Assembly: GCA_038214135.1 (NCBI GenBank)
Contig: JBBQSD010000106.1
Location: 1 to 22,431 of the forward strand
DNA from: JANLSE01 sp038214135
Lineage (GTDB): Bacteria; Chloroflexota; Chloroflexia; Chloroflexales; Roseiflexaceae
Direction of reading: 5' to 3'
Length of the DNA stretch: 22,431 nt
Under the pieces are notes generated by a model. The model worked only from the letters and a program-made list of their open reading frames with translations. It was not told the origin of the DNA and did no database searches. The number at the start of each line of letters is the position of its first letter. Within the stretch, counting starts at the first letter, position 1. Of the stretch, positions 1-6,408 are shown one piece after another. Position numbers and translations under genes: made by a program.

Positions 1-2
1 CT

Positions 3-100
3 CCCGGCGCCACTGAACGGCCACCCTAGTGGGCGGTTCGCCACCCGCCCATCCCGGCGCCAAGGACCTGCCTACCTCGCCGGCGGTTCGCTCCCCGCCC
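3..100. repeat. Degenerate 50-bp tandem repeat, two copies
   Basis: Two units lie exactly 50 bp apart. Each begins CCCGGCGCCA (3-12 and 53-62) and carries a GGCGGTTCG-type arm (31-50 and 81-100). The middle parts have diverged. The arms match the left half of the palindromes at 5499-5518 and 5546-5566, but here the right halves are degenerate. The unit sits just downstream of the livG stop. No convincing gene is visible in 1-122, and the next gene of a liv operon, livF, does not begin here. Confidence 0.6.
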
Positions 101-122
101 CGACATCCATCCTACATCCATG

Positions 123-944
123 TTAGGTCGCGGTTGCTGGCCGCCTGCCACCCTTGCCATGCGCCGCAGCACCACGGCCAAGATAGGCCTCAATCACTTG
201 TTCATTCGTACGGACGAGTTCGGGGCTACCTTCGGCAATCTTGATTCCGCGATCAAGCACCGTGATCCGTTCCGAGATATCCATCACGACCTTCATATCG
301 TGTTCGATCAGCAGGACGGTAATATCGCGCTCATCACGAATCTGGCGAATAAGCTTCGTCAGCGCTGCCGTCTCCTGCGGGTTCATTCCCGCTGTTGGCT
401 CATCCAGCAGCAGCAACTTCGGGTTAGTTGCCAGAGCGCGGGCAACCTCAAGGCGGCGCTGATCGCCATATGGCAGGCTTTTGCTGATCTCATTGGCCCG
501 CTCTGAGCCAAGGCCAACATAATCGAGCAGATCAAGTGCAGCACGGCGGGCGCTGGCTTCTTCGGCCTTGACCTTTTTACTACGAATCAGGATACCAAAC
601 AGATTGGCGTTCAAGCGGGCGTGCATGCCAACCAACACATTCTCAAGCGCCGTCATGTTGCCAAACAAGCGGATATTCTGGAACGTTCGGCCAATACCAC
701 TCGTCGTCACCTGATCGGGTTTTAGGCCAGCAATGCTTTTGCCATCAAACAGCAGTGTGCCAGATGTTGGCGTGTAGACACCGGTGATCATATTGAAGAA
801 GGTTGTCTTGCCAGCGCCATTCGGGCCAATCACGCTACAGATGCTGCCGCGCCCGATCACAAAATCAACACTATTGACGGCTGTGAGGCCACCAAATTGC
901 TTTGTGACTGCCGCTGCTTCCAGGATATTATTTGTTGCAGCCAT
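123..944 (-). CDS. Branched-chain amino acid ABC transporter, ATP-binding protein LivG
   Basis: One of the two cytoplasmic ATPases that power uptake of leucine, isoleucine and valine through LivH/LivM. The protein has 273 residues. Walker A is GPNGAGKT (40-47), the Q-loop glutamine lies in TFQN (88-91), the signature is the LivG-type SLPYGDQRR (156-164), Walker B is LLLLDE (177-182), and the H-loop histidine is in IEHD (213-216). The insertion with GIGRTFQN and the MNPQE segment after Walker B are typical of LivG rather than LivF. The start has a GGAG box that overlaps the stop codon of livM, so translation is probably coupled. The last 15 residues, rich in Gly, Arg and Ala, extend past the usual family end. 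LivF, the partner ATPase, is not seen; it may lie to the left beyond the repeats or elsewhere. Confidence 0.95.
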   Translation of the reverse strand: MAATNNILEAAAVTKQFGGLTAVNSVDFVIGRGSICSVIGPNGAGKTTFFNMITGVYTPTSGTLLFDGKSIAGLKPDQVTTSGIGRTFQNIRLFGNMTALENVLVGMHARLNANLFGILIRSKKVKAEEASARRAALDLLDYVGLGSERANEISKSLPYGDQRRLEVARALATNPKLLLLDEPTAGMNPQETAALTKLIRQIRDERDITVLLIEHDMKVVMDISERITVLDRGIKIAEGSPELVRTNEQVIEAYLGRGAAAHGKGGRRPATAT

Positions 945-953
945 TGTTGTCTC

Positions 954-2480
954 CTAGCCTACAACCGGCTGAACGGCTTCGACTGGTTCTTCGCCCTCGT
1001 GTAATTCGGCACGGCGGCGGGCGTTTGGCAGTAAGCCTTCTGGGCGCAGTTGCATCATCATCACCAGCACAAGGCCAAACAAGCCAAAGCGGTACAAGTT
1101 CGGATCAAAGCGCTGCAACCATTCGAGCGTTGGGTTTGCTTTGGCAAGATCCTGCAGGAACAGCGACACCTGCGGCAAGAACAGCCGATCACTCAGTTCA
1201 ATAATCAAGCCGCCGACAATCACGCCAGTGACATTGCCAAGCCCACCGAGGATGACCATACACAGCACGATCACCGAAACCGAAAAATCGAATGAACTCG
1301 GAAACGCACCAGAGACGAAGGCAGCGAAGAAGGCACCACCAAAGCCAGAGAAGAAGGCACCCATCGAAAAGGCCAGTAGCTTGGTTTGAACAATGTTGAT
1401 GCCCATCGACGCAGCCGCCAGTTCATCCTCACGCATGGCCATCCAGGCTCGCCCAAGGCGCGAATCGCGCAATCGATTGATCAGGATCATTGAGAGAATA
1501 ATGATCGCGATCAGCAGAAAGTACCAGGGCCGCTGGTCTGTTCGATCAGCGAAATTCATTCCAGGCAGAACCGGCGGATCGATCGGGCTGATCCCCGGCT
1601 CGCCACCTGTCAGGTTAAAATTCTTGACAAGCACCCAATCACCGATTTTGATCGTCAGCCGATCCAGGTTACGAAACACAATCGGCACAATCTCGCCAAA
1701 GCCCAGGGTGACAATTGCCAAATAATCGCCACGCAATGGCAATGTTGGCGAACCAAGGATTAGGCCAAAAATTGCCGCCATGGCTGCCGCAATCCACAAT
1801 ACTAACCAGAAGGAAAGCCGCAGATCAAAGCCAAGCTGGCCGCCAAGATGATCGGAACTGAGCAAGGCAACCGTATAGGCACCAATTGCAAAAAAGGCCG
1901 CATAGCCAAGATCCAACAGGCCAGCATAGCCAACCACAACATTGAGGCCCATTGCTAGGAGGATGAAGACCAGGCTGGTGATAATAATGCCGATCCAGCC
2001 GAGTTGAATGGCCTGATCGAGGAATGGGTAGGCGATAATAATCAGCCCGAGCAAGGCCCATGTCGCCGCGCTACTCGCCGGAACCCGTGCCGAAGCAAGG
2101 CCAACGCGCCCATTCAGGAAATGGGCGGCCCCAAAGGCAACGCCAATCACAACCGCGATAGCAGCCGCCAACAGGCCCACCAGAATATCATCAATAAGTG
2201 GCGGTGGCGTTTGGGCGACCAATGGGTCGATCAACAAATGGCGGATCAGGTTGGCAAGCAGTAGCAACGCACCACCAACACCAGCGGCAATCGCAGCATC
2301 GCGAATACCATCGCGCATGGTTGAGCCATCGGTACGCGCACCAGCCAGCAACCCTGCAAAGACGCCAGTGATAATGCCACACATTAGAATTGAGCGACCA
2401 CTGAACATCACAACAATGAACAGACCAAGCAGGCCGCTCCACAGGCCGACCTTGACTGCATTCGACATAGCTCGCCTCAT
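954..2480 (-). CDS. Branched-chain amino acid ABC transporter permease LivM
   Basis: Inner-membrane permease that pairs with LivH to form the translocation channel. It has 508 residues, against about 425 for E. coli LivM; the extra length is mostly an N-terminal block of hydrophobic segments before the conserved core. The core contains MGLNVVVGYAGLLDLGYAAF, then GDYLAIVTLGFGEI, and the cytoplasmic coupling loop around AMREDELAAASMGIN that contacts the ATPases. Two starts are possible. The first ATG (2478-2480) overlaps the livH stop as ATGA. The fifth codon is also ATG (2466-2468) and has a GAGG box 6 nt before it, so the shorter protein beginning MSNAVKVG may be the real product. Tight packing with livH and livG shows one operon. 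Confidence 0.93.
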   Translation of the reverse strand: MRRAMSNAVKVGLWSGLLGLFIVVMFSGRSILMCGIITGVFAGLLAGARTDGSTMRDGIRDAAIAAGVGGALLLLANLIRHLLIDPLVAQTPPPLIDDILVGLLAAAIAVVIGVAFGAAHFLNGRVGLASARVPASSAATWALLGLIIIAYPFLDQAIQLGWIGIIITSLVFILLAMGLNVVVGYAGLLDLGYAAFFAIGAYTVALLSSDHLGGQLGFDLRLSFWLVLWIAAAMAAIFGLILGSPTLPLRGDYLAIVTLGFGEIVPIVFRNLDRLTIKIGDWVLVKNFNLTGGEPGISPIDPPVLPGMNFADRTDQRPWYFLLIAIIILSMILINRLRDSRLGRAWMAMREDELAAASMGINIVQTKLLAFSMGAFFSGFGGAFFAAFVSGAFPSSFDFSVSVIVLCMVILGGLGNVTGVIVGGLIIELSDRLFLPQVSLFLQDLAKANPTLEWLQRFDPNLYRFGLFGLVLVMMMQLRPEGLLPNARRRAELHEGEEPVEAVQPVVG

Positions 2481-3793
2481 GCCTTCTGGCCGCCTTCTTC
2501 GCCGAGCAAGCCCGACGGGCGGAAGACTAAAATAATCACCAGGACAGCAAAGACCACCGCGTTCGTCCAGCGGGTTTCGATATAAATATCGCTCAACGAC
2601 GCCAGAATTCCGATCAGCAACCCGCCAAGCATCGAACCAGCAATATTGCCGATTCCACCAAGCACCGCCGATGTGAACGCCCGCAGCCCAGCCGTAAAGC
2701 CCATCGTGAACACAGCAGTATTATTGTACATGCCAACGATCATCCCGGCTGCGCCAGCCAGAGCGCCGCCAAGAATAAAGGCCAGCGAGATCGTCCGGTT
2801 CACATCAATGCCCATGAGTGCCGCCGCATCGCGATCCTGTGCCGTTGCACGCATGGCTTTGCCAACCTTGGTGCGTTGCACAAACAGATACAAGCCAAAC
2901 ATTAATGAGCTCGAAAGAACCAGAACCATCATATCCTTCCAACCCAATCGAAACAGTACTTTTGAATCGGATGTGTTGATCAAGATCGCTGGTGGAGTCG
3001 TCGGCCCTGCAATCACTTCTGGCAGGCTCTTCGGGCCAGATGCGGTATTGCCCATGATCGAGGCACCAACATCAATCGGAGCGACATTCTGCAGGGTACT
3101 GTGCATCAGATTAAAGCCAGCCGATGCGATCAACCCCGTCACAATGATCAGCAACATCCAGCCCCACCATGGAACCGGACGAGCGGCCTGGATGCGCCGT
3201 GCAAACACCAATGCGACACAGGCAATCAGGACTGGCGCAATAAACGAAACCAGCGCCCAGTAATCGCCCTGTGGCAATGTTTGCCCACCAACAATCAGCC
3301 CAACGTTCTGGACAATAAACGAAATCCCAATTGCAGAGATCAGCGGTGCCAGGCGTGGGGCATTGCGCAAACGGCGATAGGCAAAGCGCTCAATACTATA
3401 ATTGACCAGCGCTGTAATCGCCATAACGGCAATAAAAACGAGGATGAGTGCAGGGGCGCGAACGATCCATGGCGTCGTATTATTGAGATCAAGTAACCCG
3501 AAAAAGACGAGTGTGGCAAAAGCACCAAGCATATAGACATCGCCATGGGCGAAATTAATCAACTCGATAATGCCATACACGAGGGTGTAGCCGAGGGCGA
3601 TAATTGCAATAATTGCGCCATTGATCACGCCAACCTTGAGCGCCTCAATAAACAACAATGGGTTTGCAATAATCTGTGTGATGATGCTGAGTAGCAGTGG
3701 GCTGAAGACCAGCAGAAGTACAACGCCGATAATCAACGAACTATAGTTGCGGCGTTGGACAACCGGCGTAGCGGGGGCGGCGGTCTGGGCCAT
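2477..3793 (-). CDS. Branched-chain amino acid ABC transporter permease LivH
   Basis: Inner-membrane permease, partner of LivM. The N-terminal core shows IIALGYTLVYGIIELINFAHGD, split by family convention into two helices, followed by MLGAF. The C-terminal half carries the ATPase-coupling loop AMRATAQDRDAAALMGIDV and the glycine-rich LGGIGNIAGSMLGGLL. The protein has 438 residues, well above the roughly 300 usual for LivH. The excess is a block at about residues 190-285, between the first permease half and the coupling loop, with two extra hydrophobic stretches and a polar loop rich in Ser, Thr and Pro. A clear AGGGA box lies 7 nt before the ATG. It follows livK after about 95 nt that hold a perfect palindrome, and it overlaps livM by 4 nt. 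Confidence 0.92.
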   Translation of the reverse strand: MAQTAAPATPVVQRRNYSSLIIGVVLLLVFSPLLLSIITQIIANPLLFIEALKVGVINGAIIAIIALGYTLVYGIIELINFAHGDVYMLGAFATLVFFGLLDLNNTTPWIVRAPALILVFIAVMAITALVNYSIERFAYRRLRNAPRLAPLISAIGISFIVQNVGLIVGGQTLPQGDYWALVSFIAPVLIACVALVFARRIQAARPVPWWGWMLLIIVTGLIASAGFNLMHSTLQNVAPIDVGASIMGNTASGPKSLPEVIAGPTTPPAILINTSDSKVLFRLGWKDMMVLVLSSSLMFGLYLFVQRTKVGKAMRATAQDRDAAALMGIDVNRTISLAFILGGALAGAAGMIVGMYNNTAVFTMGFTAGLRAFTSAVLGGIGNIAGSMLGGLLIGILASLSDIYIETRWTNAVVFAVLVIILVFRPSGLLGEEGGQKA

Positions 3794-3837
3794 CTGTCAA
3801 TCCCTGTTCTTGTGCTGCGATGCTTCACGATAGCGAC

Positions 3838-3861
3838 GTGGGGAGGGCATGCCCTCCCCAC
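3838..3861. repeat. Perfect 24-bp palindrome between livK and livH
   Basis: The half-site is GTGGGGAGGGCA, followed directly by its exact reverse complement, so the two strands read the same. In RNA it would give a very stable G+C-rich stem. It lies between the livK stop (3889) and the livH ribosome-binding site. Its place fits an mRNA-processing or attenuating hairpin that keeps the binding-protein message more abundant than the permease message, as in many ABC operons; that role is inferred. It could instead be one copy of a dispersed palindromic repeat. Confidence 0.75.
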
Positions 3862-3888
3862 AGTCATCAGCAGGTACCTAGAAGAGAA

Positions 3889-5187
3889 TCACTTCTCCCA
3901 CTTACCGCTCGTGAAGAGGTTCGCAGCCTCCCACTTACCACCCTTGACAACAAAGCCCTGAATGTCGGCCAGGGTTGTATCGCCGTTTGCGTCGAAGCTC
4001 CACTTGCCAAGCGCACCATCAAAATCCTTGACGGCAAACACGGCATCGCGGATGGCTGCCCGATCCTTGGCACAGGCCTTGTTGATTGCGGCCAATGCAA
4101 CATTGGCAGCCTCGTAGCCATAGATACCATAGGACTCAGCCTTCAGGCCGAACTTCTTCTCATAGTTGGCGTAGAAGTTCTTGCCCTTATCGCCAAGCTT
4201 CTCGGAGGGTAGGCCAGCGATTGTTGCATAGACACCCTCGGAGACATCTGCACCGGCAGCCGTAATAAAGCTGTCGGTCTGAATGCCATCTGGGCCCATG
4301 AACTTAACTTTATCTGGTGTCATGCCTGCGGCGCGCAGATCCTTGATCAACTGGCCGGCGTTGTTATCCACAATACCGCCAAAGAACACCAGATCGGGGT
4401 TCTGCGAGGCAATCTTGATCATCAACGAGCTATAGTTCTGGGCCTTGCCATCGATACCATCGCGGCCAAGCACATTCAGGCCAATCGTCTTGGCACTGGC
4501 CTCGAACACATCGGCAACACCCTTGCCATAGACTTCCTGATCGTCCAGGATGTAGACATTCTTGGCACCAAGAGCTAACGCCCATTTGGCTGCTGCATCG
4601 CCCTGCACATCATCGGCGGTGACAACGCGGGTATAGTTCTTCTTGCCGCTTGGCGAATACTTGTCTGGCTCACCAGCCTCACCCTTACCTGGCTTCGTCA
4701 GGCCGGTGTAGGTATTGGCTGGGCTGATCATCACCAGATTGGCCGTGTTCAGGATTGGCATCGAAAGCTTGGCTGCACCCGAGTTGAAGGTACCAAGGTA
4801 TGCAATCACATCCGGATCGCCGACTGCCTTGTTGGCATTGGCCGTCTCAGTTGCTGCATCCCACTTGCCAGCCGCTGCAGTCGAATCGTCTAGATCCTGG
4901 TAGTCGATCTTGAATTTACCACCACAGGCCTGGAAATTATCCTCTTCGAGGCGCATCTTGATCGCATTGACCACCGCATCCGTCTGGCCCTTCGAGGCAC
5001 CCTGACGGGGAAGTGAACTCACGATGCGGAGAATTTCACCGCCAGCCGCCGCTGGGGCTGTGGTCGGTGCTGCCGCTGGGGCCGCCGGTGCCGCTGTCGG
5101 CGCTGCTGCTGGTGTTGCGCCACCACAGGCAGCAAGCACGAGAGAGACAACGACGAACGTTAGAAACGCGCTAAGACGCTGTTTCAT
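3889..5187 (-). CDS. Branched-chain amino acid ABC transporter substrate-binding lipoprotein LivK-like
   Basis: Extracellular lipid-anchored binding protein that delivers branched-chain amino acids or related compounds to LivHM. It has 432 residues. A signal peptide with a charged start (MKQR), a hydrophobic core and the lipobox LVLAAC predicts processing and lipid attachment at Cys21. Residues about 22-50 form an Ala/Pro/Thr linker, as in lipoproteins of organisms without an outer membrane. The rest is a type I periplasmic-binding fold: SLPRQGASKGQ near the start, a central AYLGTFNSGAAK segment, and a late YGYEAANVALAAI segment. A TAAGGAG box lies about 11 nt before the ATG. This is the first gene of the operon, behind the promoter at 5401-5429. 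The exact ligand cannot be read from the sequence. Confidence 0.92.
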   Translation of the reverse strand: MKQRLSAFLTFVVVSLVLAACGGATPAAAPTAAPAAPAAAPTTAPAAAGGEILRIVSSLPRQGASKGQTDAVVNAIKMRLEEDNFQACGGKFKIDYQDLDDSTAAAGKWDAATETANANKAVGDPDVIAYLGTFNSGAAKLSMPILNTANLVMISPANTYTGLTKPGKGEAGEPDKYSPSGKKNYTRVVTADDVQGDAAAKWALALGAKNVYILDDQEVYGKGVADVFEASAKTIGLNVLGRDGIDGKAQNYSSLMIKIASQNPDLVFFGGIVDNNAGQLIKDLRAAGMTPDKVKFMGPDGIQTDSFITAAGADVSEGVYATIAGLPSEKLGDKGKNFYANYEKKFGLKAESYGIYGYEAANVALAAINKACAKDRAAIRDAVFAVKDFDGALGKWSFDANGDTTLADIQGFVVKGGKWEAANLFTSGKWEK

Positions 5188-5235
5188 GGTTCTTGCTACT
5201 CCTTAACTGAATCCGAATCATAGAATCTATGCGAA

Positions 5236-5300
5236 CAGGGCCCGGCCCTGAAACGCCACAATCAATCCATTCCAACACTGGAATACGGTTCAACACTGAA
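5236..5300 (-). promoter_or_regulatory. Hairpins in the liv operon leader
   Basis: The predicted 5' leader (about 5394 to 5188) holds three short inverted repeats. CAGGGC-CCG-GCCCTG lies at 5236-5250. TTCCAACACTGGAA (5270-5283) and TTCAACACTGAA (5289-5300), written on the plus strand, share the core CAACACTG and look like two copies of one small stem-loop. No amino-acid-rich leader peptide or known riboswitch was recognised. A regulatory role is only suggested by position. Confidence 0.4.
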
Positions 5301-5400
5301 ACGCAACTGTGATTTGTTCAGCAACTGCCGGTGCTAGACACACCATAACAGAGCTAGTACAATGAGGCACGATTGATATTGCTCAGACTGAATGGGCGGC

Positions 5401-5429
5401 AGTGTACTCGAATCGCACAGGTTTGTCAA
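5401..5429 (-). promoter_or_regulatory. Promoter of the livKHMG operon
   Basis: Reading the minus strand, TTGACA (5429-5424) is a perfect -35 box, followed by a 17-bp spacer and TACACT (5406-5401) as the -10 box. The predicted transcript starts near 5394 and has a leader of about 200 nt before livK. The spacing and boxes match the sigma-70-type consensus well. Confidence 0.7.
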
Positions 5430-5498
5430 GATTTAACCAGAGATAGGGTGTAACGGAATGTTCTGCATTGCGGCAACGTTGGCCTGGCGATGGGGTCG

Positions 5499-5569
5499 GG
5501 GCGGTTCGCGAACCGCCCACTATGTGCGCCAGTGCCGGTCATGGAGGGCGGTTCACGAACCGCCCCTCC
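5499..5569. repeat. Two copies of a G+C-rich palindrome
   Basis: The first copy (5499-5518) is the perfect palindrome GGGCGGTTCGCGAACCGCCC. The second (core 5546-5566) has one extra or changed base at the centre, and its stem extends with GGA/TCC to 5543-5569. They lie between the liv promoter and the Uma2-type gene. The arms recur in degenerate form at 31-50 and 81-100. Such palindromes are dispersed, multicopy intergenic elements in Chloroflexia genomes as far as I recall; copy number cannot be judged here. Confidence 0.75.
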
Positions 5570-5784
5570 GGCCATGATTCGTCGTTGCACCAGCGCATGC
5601 AGAACAATCCGTCGCACCCCCAGATATACAGGCGTTTGTGCCACCGTTTCCCAATGCGGTATTCCTTGCGGGCGACCACCAGGGTCGTCCCTAAACCATT
5701 ACGTATCGGTGTGATTATGGCTCAATCTGCCATGGTGGCTATTCGTTTGCAGGTTTGGGGCGCGTAGCCCGAAGGGGGTTGATC
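5570..5784. other. Intergenic stretch before the Uma2-type gene
   Basis: No gene is supported. An imperfect hairpin GGGCGACC-ACCA-GGGTCGTCCC lies at 5670-5691 and resembles another dispersed repeat type. The end of the stretch carries the ribosome-binding site of the next gene (AAGGGGG, 5772-5778). No convincing promoter was found. Confidence 0.5.
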
Positions 5785-6315
5785 ATGACACCAGCCAAGA
5801 TCCCATCATTTGAGGATATAAGCCAAATTGTGTATAACGGCCTCGTGCGTTTGGAGGTCACTGGCGGGCTCCCAACGTGGGAAGCAATGCCAGGCGCACT
5901 CCATCAGGGTGTTGTTGATGATATTCGGCAGGCAATCACACGGCTGAATATCGATAATACAACATGCGGCTGCTACCATATTGCAGATACTTATATCCAG
6001 TTCGGCCTGAACTTGCTTCGGCGACCCGACATCGCAATCTTCTGTGAGCGGCCACCACGCCCCGATGGCGCATTGACAGGTATTATTCCTGGTGCTGTTA
6101 TAGAAATACTCAGTGCGGGGTATGAGCAGAAGGATCGTGATGCTATTCCATTCTATCTTGCAGCAGGGGTCATTGATATCGTTCTCGTCGATCCACGCGC
6201 AAACAGTGCTGAACACCATACACTTGGCAATCCAGCTACAATTCATTCACTGCCTGTCACATGGCGGCTGGGGATGGGATGCATTCTAGAAATACCAGGG
6301 ATCAACCTGTCATAA
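5785..6315 (+). CDS. Uma2/DUF820-type PD-(D/E)XK-like protein
   Basis: A 176-residue protein resembling the Uma2 family, whose members have a restriction-endonuclease-like fold and occur in many copies in Chloroflexota and cyanobacteria; their cellular role is poorly known. Family marks are RRPDIAIFCE (79-88), the strand GAVIEILS (103-110), and DRDAIPFYLAAGVIDIVLVDP near 117-137, which matches the usual DRxxKxxxYxxxGVxEYWxVDP pattern. Here the usual Lys four residues before the conserved Tyr is Ala120, and YW is IV, so nuclease activity may be reduced or lost. The ATG at 5785 was chosen because AGGGGG stands 8 nt before it; an upstream in-frame ATG at 5755 has no such site. It has no operon partner and faces the NHL gene tail to tail. 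Confidence 0.75.
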   Translation: MTPAKIPSFEDISQIVYNGLVRLEVTGGLPTWEAMPGALHQGVVDDIRQAITRLNIDNTTCGCYHIADTYIQFGLNLLRRPDIAIFCERPPRPDGALTGIIPGAVIEILSAGYEQKDRDAIPFYLAAGVIDIVLVDPRANSAEHHTLGNPATIHSLPVTWRLGMGCILEIPGINLS

Positions 6316-6340
6316 ATGATGGTATGTGGTGACAATAGTG

Positions 6341-6384
6341 TGCGCTGTCGCCTGCTTCCATTAAATGAAACAGACGACAGCGCA
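6341..6384. terminator. Long hairpin between convergent genes
   Basis: TGCGCTGTCG (6341-6350) pairs perfectly with CGACAGCGCA (6375-6384). Inside, CTG pairs with CAG, and TTCCATT (6356-6362) pairs with AATGAAA (6364-6370) with one mismatch, giving about 19 pairs in 44 nt. It sits between the stop of the Uma2-type gene (6315) and the stop of the NHL gene (6409). Neither strand has a U-run after the stem, so it is not a textbook intrinsic terminator, but its place suits a shared transcript end for both genes. Confidence 0.6.
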
Positions 6385-6408
6385 GATAGCGCCGATGGAT
6401 GTACGATC

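Noticed and set aside
1..122. Start of livF directly after livG
   Set aside because: No minus-strand start with ATPase motifs is seen; the stretch is filled by the 50-bp repeat.
5468..5767. Overlapping short open frames around the palindromes upstream of the Uma2-type gene
   Set aside because: Codon content follows the palindromes; the frames lack ribosome-binding sites and any recognisable motif.
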